This document shows, piece after piece, positions 32,943 through 41,829 of a stretch of DNA of 64,000 nucleotides. Numbering within the stretch: the first letter of the stretch is position 1; every line of letters begins with the position of its first letter. The notes below the pieces were generated by a model, which had not been told where the DNA came from, ran no database searches, and saw only the letters and a list, made by a program, of their open reading frames with translations. This stretch comes from Flavobacterium sp. (GTDB taxonomy: Bacteria > Bacteroidota > Bacteroidia > Flavobacteriales > Flavobacteriaceae), in assembly GCF_039595935.1 (NCBI RefSeq), contig NZ_JBCNKR010000006.1, positions 682,001 to 746,000 on the forward strand, given 5' to 3'. Made by a program: the position numbers and the translations under genes.

Positions 32943-32980
32943 AAATGAAGCAACTCTTCTAAAAAAGAGCTGTTTCATTT
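32943..32980 (+). terminator. hairpin after the HAD gene
   Basis: AAATGAAGCAACTCTT pairs with AAGAGCTGTTTCATTT with two wobble or mismatched positions around a short A-rich loop. No strong T-tract, so read-through to the next gene is likely. Confidence 0.45.
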
Positions 32981-33020
32981 GGATTTTAGAGTCGATTAAA
33001 AATCTTTAGAAGGAATAATT

Positions 33021-33851
33021 ATGAAACGAATTAAAGGCAGTATTATCGATAAATTAATTTTTAGTGCAGCTTTTTTGATGCTGTCATTCACGGTTATTGC
33101 ACAAGAATCGGATTCAAAACCGGGAAACAGTGCACAGGAACTTGCAGATAAATTAGCAAATCCAGTGGCGAGTTTAATTAGTGTACCGCTTCAAAATAAT
33201 ATAAATTATGGAATTGGTCCTTACAACGGAGTCAAGTATACTGTCAACATACAGCCGGTAATTCCTTTTAAATTATCAGATAATTTAAATTTAATCACAC
33301 GTTATATCCTTCCGGTTGTAGACCAAAGAAACATAACAGGACTTAATACACATGAATTTGGTTTAAGTGATGCTACCGTAACAGCTTTTTTTGCTCCCAA
33401 AAGTAAGAAACTGATCTATGGAATTGGTCCGGCATTTTTGGTTCCAACTGCCACAGAAAAGGTTTTAGGAACAGAAAAATTTGGAGTTGGTCCAAGCGCA
33501 TTGATAATGCATCAGGCAAATGGACTTTCGGTTGGTTTTATAGCCAACCAAATTTGGTCGGTTGCAGGAAATGAGGATCGGGCAGATTTTAATCAGTTTT
33601 ACACACAAATATTTCTATCCTACAGTTATAAAAGCGGAGCCAGTTTAGGTATCAATTCAGAGATAACACAAAACTGGGAAGGTAATATAACATTAATATC
33701 CCTAAATCCTTCTATTGGCGGAATTACAAAATTTGGTTCTCAGGTCGTTCAATTTTCAGTACAGCCGCTAATTCCAATTGTTGGACATCAGGCAATAAAA
33801 CCAGACTGGGGTTTAAGAGCGGTTGTAGCTTTTGTGTTTCCGGGTTCATAA
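33021..33851 (+). CDS. predicted outer-membrane beta-barrel protein (neuromedin-U-like annotation group)
   Basis: 276 residues with a signal peptide (hydrophobic FSAAFLMLSFTVIAQ). It is rich in alternating aromatic and Gly/Asn residues, for example LISVPLQNNINYGIGPYNGVKY, YGIGPAFLVPTATEKVLGTEKFGVGPS and a C-terminal WGLRAVVAFVFPGS strand, typical of a small outer-membrane barrel. Similar proteins are annotated neuromedin U or transporter by automated pipelines without experimental basis. It lies 14 bp before the DUF2252 gene. Confidence 0.65.
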   Translation: MKRIKGSIIDKLIFSAAFLMLSFTVIAQESDSKPGNSAQELADKLANPVASLISVPLQNNINYGIGPYNGVKYTVNIQPVIPFKLSDNLNLITRYILPVVDQRNITGLNTHEFGLSDATVTAFFAPKSKKLIYGIGPAFLVPTATEKVLGTEKFGVGPSALIMHQANGLSVGFIANQIWSVAGNEDRADFNQFYTQIFLSYSYKSGASLGINSEITQNWEGNITLISLNPSIGGITKFGSQVVQFSVQPLIPIVGHQAIKPDWGLRAVVAFVFPGS

Positions 33852-33865
33852 TTTAAAGTCATTTT

Positions 33866-35266
33866 ATGATCGAAAAATCAGCAGATAAAACAGAAATTTC
33901 GTTTGATCCGTCAGCATCAAAAGCAGAACGTTATGAAAAAGGTGCGGCGATTAGAAAAATTGTGCCGCGTTCGTCGCATCAGGAATGGACAGCATCTGAA
34001 GATCGCAAAGATCCAATCGATATTTTAATAAAAACAAGTGTTGGAAGAATTGAAAGTCTGCTGCCTATTCGATACAGAAGAATGATGGAATCACCATTTG
34101 CTTTTTTCCGTGGAGCGGCGGCAATTATGGCTGCAGATTTAGAACATACGCCAAATACAGGAATCAATTTACAGCTTTGCGGAGATTGTCATTTAATGAA
34201 TTTTGGAGGTTTTGCCACGCCGGAGCGCAAATTGGTTTTTGATATTAATGATTTTGATGAAACTTTTCAGGGACCGTGGGAATGGGATGTAAAAAGGCTC
34301 GCCGCAAGTTTTGCAATTGCCGGCCGATGGAGAAAGTTCTCTAACAAAAGCTGTAAAGAATTTGCATGGAACGTTGCTGACAGTTATAAAAGACATATGC
34401 TGGATTACAGTAAATTATCGGCACTCCAGATTTGGTATGCCGATATTGATCTGGCTGAACTTATCGAATTTGGAAAAGATGAAGACATAAAAGAATTTCA
34501 TCAAAAAAGAATAAAAAAAGCTTTGGAATATACAGCGCATGAAAAAGAATTTGCAAAAATGACGTATCAGGATGGTACCCGGGCAAGAATAAAAGATGAA
34601 CCGCCTTTAATTTATCATCTTTCAGGAGATGAAGAGAATTATACCTTAAAAGAAGCAAAACTTGTTCATAAAAAATATTTAGAATCTCTTTCAGAAGAAA
34701 AGCAAATTTTATTAAACAGATATTCGATGCATGATTTTGTAATGAAAGTGGTAGGCGTAGGAAGTGTTGGAACACTTTGCGGGATTTGTTTATTAATGTC
34801 TGCAACCGGAGAACCTATTTTTCTGCAGTTTAAAGAAGCAAGAAAAAGCGTGCTAGAAGAACATGTAAAAATTAAAGGAAAATACAAACATCAGGGCGAG
34901 CGAATTGTTATGGGGCAAAAGCTAATGCAGTCAGCTTCAGATATGTTTTTGGGATGGACAGATGGTGAAGGAGGAAGATATTTTTATATCCGTCAGCTTC
35001 GCGATGCAAAAGTAAAGCCCGTTCTTGAAATTATGAAAGAAGAAAATATGACAGATTATGCCAAAGCCTGCGGATGGGCACTTGCGAGAGCTCATGCACG
35101 TTCAGGAGACCCTTCGATATTATCTGGATATATAGGAGATAGTAACGAATTTGCAGATGCGATTTCGAAATTTTCAATTTTATATGCCGATCAAAATGAA
35201 TCAGATTACAACAAAATGACTATGGCTGTTAAAGAAGGCAGAATTCCGATAGCAGCAGAAATATAA
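33866..35266 (+). CDS. DUF2252 protein, kinase-like fold
   Basis: 466 residues, no signal peptide. Family marks are PFAFFRGAAAIMAADL, LCGDCHLMNFGGFATPE and the FDINDFDETFQGPWEWDVKRLAASF block, where CxxNFG and DIND resemble the catalytic and metal loops of aminoglycoside-kinase-like folds. ARAHARSGDPS is near the C-terminus. It may phosphorylate a small molecule in the cytoplasm. No function is established to my knowledge. Only 14 bp follow the preceding barrel gene. Confidence 0.8.
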   Translation: MIEKSADKTEISFDPSASKAERYEKGAAIRKIVPRSSHQEWTASEDRKDPIDILIKTSVGRIESLLPIRYRRMMESPFAFFRGAAAIMAADLEHTPNTGINLQLCGDCHLMNFGGFATPERKLVFDINDFDETFQGPWEWDVKRLAASFAIAGRWRKFSNKSCKEFAWNVADSYKRHMLDYSKLSALQIWYADIDLAELIEFGKDEDIKEFHQKRIKKALEYTAHEKEFAKMTYQDGTRARIKDEPPLIYHLSGDEENYTLKEAKLVHKKYLESLSEEKQILLNRYSMHDFVMKVVGVGSVGTLCGICLLMSATGEPIFLQFKEARKSVLEEHVKIKGKYKHQGERIVMGQKLMQSASDMFLGWTDGEGGRYFYIRQLRDAKVKPVLEIMKEENMTDYAKACGWALARAHARSGDPSILSGYIGDSNEFADAISKFSILYADQNESDYNKMTMAVKEGRIPIAAEI

Positions 35267-35385
35267 TTTTCATTAACAAAAAAAATGCAAACACGAATAA
35301 ATGGTTTATTCTGTTATTAAAATATGTTAAAATTAAATAAGTAAGAATTTTATGCCGTTTATTATGTTAATTAAATAAAATGATT

Positions 35386-35393
35386 TATCTTTG
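35386..35393 (+). promoter_or_regulatory. candidate -7 box upstream of the DUF4136 gene
   Basis: TATCTTTG matches TAnnTTTG and lies 140 bp before the next ATG. The 266-bp gap between DUF2252 and DUF4136 contains nothing else recognisable, so the cluster may have a second promoter here. Confidence 0.4.
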
Positions 35394-35532
35394 AATTGTA
35401 TCTAAATGCCTGTAATATAGTTATTTGTGTTTTCCCCGCACATCAGTCGAAGCCCTTTACGATTCATTCAAGATTTTTCAGAATTAAAAATTTCGAGTTA
35501 AGCTAATTAATCATTAATTTAAATTCTATAAG

Positions 35533-36111
35533 ATGAATATTAAAAGAACAAATCTTCGCATACTCCCAATATTAGTTTTGGGTTTAATTTACAGCTGTTC
35601 TCCAACAGTAAAAGTAACAACAGATTATGATCATTCTGCCAATTTTAGTGAATATAAAACCTTTGCCGTTTACGATTTAAAAGCACAGGAAGGTCAGGTA
35701 AATCAATTAAATGTAGATCGTGTTACAAAAGCAATTCGTGCAGAAATGATCGCAAAAGGATTTACAGAAAGCTCTAATCCGGATTTAAAAGTAAACGCAG
35801 TTTCTATATTAAAAAATAAAACTCAAGTTACGGCCGATTCTAATTTTTATGGTTATGGCGGAATGTATCGCCCTTACGGATATTGGGGCGGCGGTGCCAT
35901 GATGGGCGGAGCCAATACGACATTTAATACGTATGATTATGTCGATGGCTCATTAATTATTGATATCGTTTCTATAAAAACACAAAAGTTAGTCTGGCAG
36001 GGAATTGGAAATGCCCAAATCGACAGCAAACCAGACAATCCTGAGGAATTTATAAATAGTTCTATCAAAAAAATCTTAGAAGGATTTCCTCCGGGAGCAG
36101 TTAAAAAATAA
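35533..36111 (+). CDS. DUF4136-type lipoprotein
   Basis: 192 residues. The signal peptide ends in lipobox IYSC (Cys23), then SPTVKVTTDYDHSANFSEYKTFAVYD, the usual DUF4136 N-terminus. A Gly/Tyr-rich segment (YGYGGMYRPYGYWGGGAMMGG) sits mid-protein, and LVWQGIGNAQIDSKPDNPEEFINSSIKKIL near the end. Probably outer-membrane-anchored, facing the periplasm. Function unknown. Confidence 0.85.
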   Translation: MNIKRTNLRILPILVLGLIYSCSPTVKVTTDYDHSANFSEYKTFAVYDLKAQEGQVNQLNVDRVTKAIRAEMIAKGFTESSNPDLKVNAVSILKNKTQVTADSNFYGYGGMYRPYGYWGGGAMMGGANTTFNTYDYVDGSLIIDIVSIKTQKLVWQGIGNAQIDSKPDNPEEFINSSIKKILEGFPPGAVKK

Positions 36112-36247
36112 TCTAAAAGTTTTATAGGGAAGACTGTGCTTTTCTCACCCGAAAAGTACAGCTTCTGTTAAAATTTCATTTTACATTTTCTTTTGAAGTA
36201 ATTTAAAAGAAATGAGGTTTCTACTTTTTATAATCAAGCCAGGAATT

Positions 36248-37447
36248 ATGATCGATATAGTACTTTCACTTTTCTTTTTTATAGCGACAATTGTAGGTTT
36301 TGCTACTTCATTTATGGTTCTTTTTTCAAAGAAAAACTATTCTAAAAGTTTCTTCTTAGGACTGTTTTTGTTTAGCCTTGCTGTTGTAAGCATCTATAAT
36401 TTTTACTTATCGGCCAATGTTTTTAAAGATTTCCCTGATTTGTTTATGATCACCAAATCGTTTATTTTTTTATCGGCTCCTTGTGCATTTTTGTATGTTC
36501 GAAGTGTTTTGTTTCCTAACTCAGCCTTTAAAAAATTCGACTGGTTTCATTTTCTTCCATTTTTAATCTATTTTTCGCTGACCATTGTAGTATGGATTGG
36601 TAATTACACTGATTTTTATTTCATAGATTACCTTTCGCAAAAAATAAAAAGTCCTTTCTCAATGTTAAGTCTTAGTGTATGGCTCATATATGCTTTCTGC
36701 CAGACTATGATGATCTTAAATTATGACATAAAAAGATTTAAAGAAAATAATCATTTAAACCGTGTAAAAATTTTAAGCTGGATAAGAGTTTATAATCTTA
36801 CGGTGTTGTTTTTATTCTCTACACTTTTTGTTCATTTCTTTTTAATAAACAACAATGTCGATAACATAGATTATTCATGTTACATTCTTATTTCTTCCGT
36901 ATTAGTTTTTACGGTAGGATGGCTGTATTTTAAACCACAGATTTTTTATGATGCAAACGAAATCGAAATGTATGATTTGGCCGCAGATGATTTAATATCT
37001 TTTTCTGCACAGGAAGCAAAAAATTCACTTCCGATAGTTAAGGAATTAACTCCCGAAAAAAGAAAATTATATCTGGCTAAATTAGACAGCATTTTTGCCT
37101 CAAAAAAACTCTTTTTAAAGAAAGATCTGGTAATTCGTGATATTTCAGAAGAAACCGGAATTACGGTAAACAACCTTTCTAATCTGATTAATTCAGAGTT
37201 TAACCTGCATTTTCAGGATTATATCAATCTAAAAAGAATCGAATATTTTAAAGAAAAAATAAACGATTCAGACTGGAAAGATCTTTCGTTAGAAGGAATG
37301 GCGTGGGCGTCAGGTTTTAAATCCAGAACAACTTGTTTTAGAGCTTTTATAAAACATACCGGAAAATCTCCTTCAGAATACTTCAGAATAATCAGGATCA
37401 GCCCTGAAAAAAACAATTCCTATTTCTTTAAACAATCAACAAATTGA
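36248..37447 (+). CDS. membrane-embedded AraC-type transcriptional regulator
   Basis: 399 residues from the ATG at 36248; an upstream ATG at 36212 would add 12. The N-terminal half has about seven hydrophobic segments (residues about 5-235), and the C-terminal 100 residues form an AraC helix-turn-helix: ITVNNLSNLINSEFNLHFQDYINLKRIEYFKEK, then GMAWASGFKSRTTCFRAFIKHTGKSPSEYFR. Such 7TM-AraC proteins may sense membrane or small-molecule signals. It is embedded in the cluster and is its likely regulator. Confidence 0.82.
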   Translation: MIDIVLSLFFFIATIVGFATSFMVLFSKKNYSKSFFLGLFLFSLAVVSIYNFYLSANVFKDFPDLFMITKSFIFLSAPCAFLYVRSVLFPNSAFKKFDWFHFLPFLIYFSLTIVVWIGNYTDFYFIDYLSQKIKSPFSMLSLSVWLIYAFCQTMMILNYDIKRFKENNHLNRVKILSWIRVYNLTVLFLFSTLFVHFFLINNNVDNIDYSCYILISSVLVFTVGWLYFKPQIFYDANEIEMYDLAADDLISFSAQEAKNSLPIVKELTPEKRKLYLAKLDSIFASKKLFLKKDLVIRDISEETGITVNNLSNLINSEFNLHFQDYINLKRIEYFKEKINDSDWKDLSLEGMAWASGFKSRTTCFRAFIKHTGKSPSEYFRIIRISPEKNNSYFFKQSTN

Positions 37448-37501
37448 AAAAATAGTTTGTAAAGGTTGATTACAAAGTCTAATTAATTTAAAGAAGAAAC
37501 C

Positions 37502-38473
37502 ATGAAAATGAAATTAAAACAAAGACCAGCAATAAAATCAGCGTTTACAATATTATTCCTTTCCGTTTGTTTTTTAGGAAATGCACAGCTCAAAGGCGGG
37601 CATATTTTAGGGGCAATGGGATTACAATCCGGGACACAAGCGCCGGCAAATGCTTTAAGTGTTTATATACCAGCTTATTTATATGATGCCGGTTCATTGA
37701 GAGATGCCAACGGAAACGAATCAGCAAATCCTGATTTAACCATGTTTTTAACGGGAATTGGAGCCAATTATGTAAGCAGTTTTAAAATATTGGGAGCCAA
37801 TTACGGAGCGACACTTTTAGTAGCTTTTGCCTCAAACACAATTCAGGGAAATACCATTGATTCAAAAAACTCACTTGCATTTACAGACATGTATTTTCAG
37901 CCAGTTCAATTGGGCTGGCATGAAAAAAGAGCCGATTTTGTGTTTAGTTATCAATTATATCTTCCCACCGGAAAATTTACCGCAGGAGCTTCAGACAATG
38001 CAGGATTAGGAATGCTTATGAATGAATTTTCAGCTGGAACAACTTTGTTTTTTAATGATAAAAAAACGTTTCATTTTTCTGTTTTGGCATCTTATGAAAT
38101 AAACGGAAAAAAGAAAGATACAGATATAAAAACTGGAGACATTTTGAGTCTTGATGGCGGTTTAGGAAAAACTTTTTACATGCTAAATGCCGAAAAAACC
38201 GCACCAACAGGAATTTTAAATGCTGGTATAATTTATTATTTACAATATAAAGTGTCAAATGATAAAATCCCGATAGGTAATTTTGTACTTGAACCAGACA
38301 AAGACAGAATTGCTGCTGTGGGTGCTGAGGTAAACTATTTTCATATTGGCTGTAAAACTTCTGCAGGACTTCGATGGCTTCCGGAATTTGGTGCTCACAA
38401 TCGTTTTCAGGGAAACACTTTTTTCCTTACTCTGGCACATGTGTTTAGTTTAGCAAAAGAAAAGAAAGAATAA
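37502..38473 (+). CDS. outer-membrane transporter-like protein (phenol MetA-pathway type)
   Basis: 323 residues with a signal peptide ending GNAQ. The mature protein starts LKGGHILGAMGLQSGTQAPANALSVYIPAYLYDA, then FQPVQLGWHEKRADFVFSYQLYLPTGKF and AGTTLFFNDKKTFHFSVLASYEINGKK, matching the MetA/SphA-type outer-membrane barrel family. It may pass hydrophobic compounds. It follows the AraC regulator by 54 bp. Confidence 0.72.
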   Translation: MKMKLKQRPAIKSAFTILFLSVCFLGNAQLKGGHILGAMGLQSGTQAPANALSVYIPAYLYDAGSLRDANGNESANPDLTMFLTGIGANYVSSFKILGANYGATLLVAFASNTIQGNTIDSKNSLAFTDMYFQPVQLGWHEKRADFVFSYQLYLPTGKFTAGASDNAGLGMLMNEFSAGTTLFFNDKKTFHFSVLASYEINGKKKDTDIKTGDILSLDGGLGKTFYMLNAEKTAPTGILNAGIIYYLQYKVSNDKIPIGNFVLEPDKDRIAAVGAEVNYFHIGCKTSAGLRWLPEFGAHNRFQGNTFFLTLAHVFSLAKEKKE

Positions 38474-38528
38474 TGATAAAGGATTGAATGTGTTTTAAGA
38501 GATAAATAAATTTTAAAATTTGATTTAA

Positions 38529-39716
38529 ATGAGAAATACAGATTCAGATTCTTCATTAAAAAACAGAAAACTTTTTGAGAAGTTAGTTTTCATTTTTGCA
38601 TTTTGTCTTTTTTCTTTACAAGCAATAACGGCACAAAAACCTCATATTAGTGTAAAAGATTCTCTCGATGGAGCATTCGACTTAAGTGATTATATTATTT
38701 ATGCACATGGTTTTATTGTGGTTCCAACCATTATTACAGAGCCTGCTTTGGGAAATATTGGAGGCGCACTTGTACCTGTATTTCTAAAAAAACGACCGCC
38801 GGTTATTGATGAAAACGGCAAAAAACGTTTCATAAATCCGGATATAACAGGAGGACTCGGAATGTATACCGGAAACAAAAGCTGGATGGTAGGTGCATTT
38901 CGATCAGCAACTTTGGTCAAACCTAGAATTTTATATCGCGTAATGGCCGGATATGGCGATATGAATTTATCTTTTTATGAAAACAATCTGCCAAACGTAC
39001 CCGATCAGGAATTTAAACTCAACTTCAAATCGACTGTTTTTTATACCCAATGGTTAAAACAATTTAGAAATGCAAAATGGAGCGCAGGGCCGCAATATTT
39101 CTTTATAAATTCTAAAATAAACCTTCCGGATATTAACCTTCCCCCGCCGTTTGTAAAACCTGGCGATATAAAAAGTACAGTGAGCCAGTTTGGAGGGGCG
39201 ATTCAGTTTGACGGACGCGACAATATTTTTACACCAGATAAAGGAATCAGGCTTCAGTCAGATTTCTTTTGGTCAGATGATGCAATAGGGAGCGATTATG
39301 ATGCCTGGCGCGTCAATTTATCAGCAATAGGATTTTATCCATTAACAGAAAAATTAATTGGCGGGCTTAGGGTAGAAGGAGAGCAGGCGTTTGGGAGTCC
39401 GCCTTTTTATCTAAGGCCGGGGATTAACCTTCGAGGGATTCCGGCAGCAAGATATCAGGGAAAAACCAGTATTGTTACCGAAGCCGAATTACGTTGGGAT
39501 TTGTATCGAAGATGGAGCCTTATGGGCTACGGAGGTCTCGCAAGTGCTTTTAACGACTGGGATCAGGCTTTTGCCAAACCGGTTGTGTACAGTTACGGAA
39601 CGGGTTTTAGATATTTAATAGCACGAAAATTCAAACTCCGAATGGGAATTGATGTTGCCAGAGGAAATGAAGATTGGGCGTATTATATTGTTTTTGGAAG
39701 TAATTGGCTTAGATAA
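38529..39716 (+). CDS. Omp85/BamA-like outer-membrane barrel without POTRA domains
   Basis: 395 residues. After a signal-like segment (FIFAFCLFSLQAITAQ) there is no room for POTRA domains; the rest is a 16-strand-like barrel of the surface-antigen D15 type. Visible are FGGAIQFDGRDNIFTPDKGI, RVEGEQAFGSPPFYL, and LRGIPAARYQGKTSIVTEAE, with LRGIPAARY in place of the usual VRGF/Y loop. The C-terminus ends YYIVFGSNWLR. Last gene of the sulfatase cluster. Confidence 0.78.
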   Translation: MRNTDSDSSLKNRKLFEKLVFIFAFCLFSLQAITAQKPHISVKDSLDGAFDLSDYIIYAHGFIVVPTIITEPALGNIGGALVPVFLKKRPPVIDENGKKRFINPDITGGLGMYTGNKSWMVGAFRSATLVKPRILYRVMAGYGDMNLSFYENNLPNVPDQEFKLNFKSTVFYTQWLKQFRNAKWSAGPQYFFINSKINLPDINLPPPFVKPGDIKSTVSQFGGAIQFDGRDNIFTPDKGIRLQSDFFWSDDAIGSDYDAWRVNLSAIGFYPLTEKLIGGLRVEGEQAFGSPPFYLRPGINLRGIPAARYQGKTSIVTEAELRWDLYRRWSLMGYGGLASAFNDWDQAFAKPVVYSYGTGFRYLIARKFKLRMGIDVARGNEDWAYYIVFGSNWLR

Positions 39717-39785
39717 TTGTTAATTGTTAATTGTTAATTGTTAATGGTGAATTGTTAATGGTGAATTGTGAGTTGTTAATTGTGA
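39716..39785. repeat. ten-unit 7-bp tandem array (ATTGTTA)
   Basis: ATTGTTA four times, then ATGGTGA, ATTGTTA, ATGGTGA, ATTGTGA, GTTGTTA, ATTGTGA, all in one register. The array overlaps the Omp85-like stop codon and fills the gap to the CPBP gene. It is the most regular of the window's heptamer arrays. Confidence 0.85.
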
Positions 39786-39854
39786 AATGTAAAATTCCCA
39801 ATAATTATTTATCGGGAACTCAAATATAATTCGTGAATTTGTGGCAGAAAAAAA

Positions 39855-40718
39855 TTATTTCTTCCAATACGGTTTAATAATTTTATTTTCCTTTCGGCTT
39901 AAAGCCAATAATATAATAGAAGCTGCAGAGCAAAATATAACTGCCTGAACAGAACCTTCGGGACCAAAATCTCCTCCGGTAATAAATTCAGAACCCTGAA
40001 TTTTAGAAATCAGTAAGCTGTTTGTTTTGGCGTTTCCGGATGTGATGGCGCCGAAAATTCCCGATTGCATAAAATTCCACGCAAAGTGAATCGCGATTGG
40101 GAACCATAAATTTCTGGTATAAATAAAAGCAGCGCCTAATAATAATCCGGCTTCAATAGTAATACATAATGCAGAAAGTAAAGTACTATGTTCGTTTACC
40201 AAATGCAGAGCGCCAAAAATAAGTGCCGAAATTATTAAGGCAAAATAACTTCCCAGTTTTTCTTCCATAATTCTAAAAAGGATTCCGCGAACCAAAATCT
40301 CCTCGATAATTGCCGCGGTAAAAGCAATTGTAAGCGGAATAATGATAAACGAAAACGGATTTACAGAAAGAATTTCATAATCGCCATTAAGGTAAATTAC
40401 CAAAATTGTAAGCGATTGTAAAACTACACCAATTAAAATTCCAATGATTAAATTTCTGGCAAGTCCTTTTACAGCTAATTCTGTTATGGTTCTTTTTTCA
40501 TAATATTTAAAAAAGTCAATATAACTTATTAAAGCTAAACCACACACAATAATTCCTTTTATAAGATTTCTATAATCTTTGTCTAGAGAAGTTTGCAGTA
40601 ATAATTTCCCCGCAAAGAACTGCCCAATATTAATTATTAAAAGACAAGCAATTAATCCTAAAATAATTTTGGTTAATGGGAAATTGAATATTTTTTGTTT
40701 TGTGGTAAGCGTTTCCAT
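39855..40718 (-). CDS. CPBP-family intramembrane metalloprotease
   Basis: 287 residues with about eight transmembrane segments. The three CPBP (Abi/Rce1-like) motifs are visible: IIEEILVRGILFR, FGALHLVNE, and HFAWNFMQSG. Such proteins cleave prenylated or membrane substrates or act in bacteriocin immunity. The open frame extends to 40868 inside the AraC gene, but METLTTKQKIFNF at 40718 is a proper start. Lies 73 bp after the AraC gene on the same strand. Confidence 0.85.
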   Translation of the reverse strand: METLTTKQKIFNFPLTKIILGLIACLLIINIGQFFAGKLLLQTSLDKDYRNLIKGIIVCGLALISYIDFFKYYEKRTITELAVKGLARNLIIGILIGVVLQSLTILVIYLNGDYEILSVNPFSFIIIPLTIAFTAAIIEEILVRGILFRIMEEKLGSYFALIISALIFGALHLVNEHSTLLSALCITIEAGLLLGAAFIYTRNLWFPIAIHFAWNFMQSGIFGAITSGNAKTNSLLISKIQGSEFITGGDFGPEGSVQAVIFCSAASIILLALSRKENKIIKPYWKK

Positions 40719-40791
40719 TTTGGTTTGGTTTATTAATTTGAAGCAAAAGTAAATCAGGCCGAAAACAAAAAATAGAATGAAATTTGCCTCT

Positions 40792-41589
40792 TTACAATTT
40801 TTGAAATTGTTTGGGCAGAAATCCAGTTTGGTTTTTAAACGTTCTGATGAAATGACTCTGATCTGCAAATCCGCATTCGAGGGCGATTTCGGTTAAATTA
40901 CTTTCGTGCGTTTGTATCAGTGAAAGCGAACGATTAATTTTAATTCTCCGCATATATTCTCCCAAAGTACAGCCAAAATATTTCGGAAAATGTTTTGAAA
41001 TCGTAATGGGATTTAAGTTTAAAACCGTCGCTAAATCCTGCAAATTCGGGTTTTCGTTCCAACAATCGTTCAGTAATTCCTGTAAACTTTTGACCCAAAA
41101 TGGACTTTTTTCAAATCGTTCCAAATGATTTTGAGCATTCGAAATCTGCGAAAAAAGCATCGTAATCGTATCGGCAGAAAAAGCATCAGCGGTAAGCGTT
41201 TCCTTGAAAATCTTCAGAATAAGAAATTTGGTAAATGCCGAATTTTGAATCGATTTTTCGAGTACAGCTTCAGACATTTGAAGTTCTTTCAGCAGGTTTT
41301 CTTCAATTTCAATATTAATATTTCGGGAAGGAAAAAGTGTATTTTGGTTTAAATGAAGTTCATCACTATGATAAAATAATAACGAACCGGAACCGACTGT
41401 TTCGCTGAAATTTTTTCTTTTTTCAGTAGTTCCGCCTTTCAGGAAAAGCGTTATGTGTGCGTTATTGTGCGAATGCCAGCCTTCGTAAACCTTATTTTGG
41501 TATTCGGTTTCGACAACCGCAATTCCGTTTGAAGTTGTAAAAATGTTTTTAGTATTACCTAAATATTGCTCTTTTTCGAGTTCGTACAT
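40792..41589 (-). CDS. AraC-family transcriptional regulator
   Basis: 265 residues. The N-terminal half is cupin-like (VVETEYQNKVYEGWHSHNNAHITLFLKGG) and the C-terminal AraC domain reads HFPKYFGCTLGEYMRRIKINRSLSLIQ, then LTEIALECGFADQSHFIRTFKNQTGFLPKQFQ. It is probably co-transcribed with the CPBP protease gene, its most likely target. Confidence 0.88.
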   Translation of the reverse strand: MYELEKEQYLGNTKNIFTTSNGIAVVETEYQNKVYEGWHSHNNAHITLFLKGGTTEKRKNFSETVGSGSLLFYHSDELHLNQNTLFPSRNINIEIEENLLKELQMSEAVLEKSIQNSAFTKFLILKIFKETLTADAFSADTITMLFSQISNAQNHLERFEKSPFWVKSLQELLNDCWNENPNLQDLATVLNLNPITISKHFPKYFGCTLGEYMRRIKINRSLSLIQTHESNLTEIALECGFADQSHFIRTFKNQTGFLPKQFQKL

Positions 41590-41829
41590 TTTCGGTTTTG
41601 TTGCGTGGCATTTATGGAACCAAAATACTATTTATTTGCATATAAAATCAAAAAAGATTTGATTGTAAACAGATTATGTTTTTATATAGTTTGTAAGGTT
41701 TTGAGGATTAATAAAAACATTGTATAAACATTAACTGTTAAATAATAGTTTATTTACCGAATATTTAATTTTTTTGTAACAAAAATATAATACAGGCTAC
41801 AAATAAGTAACTATTTAAATCTTTTGATT

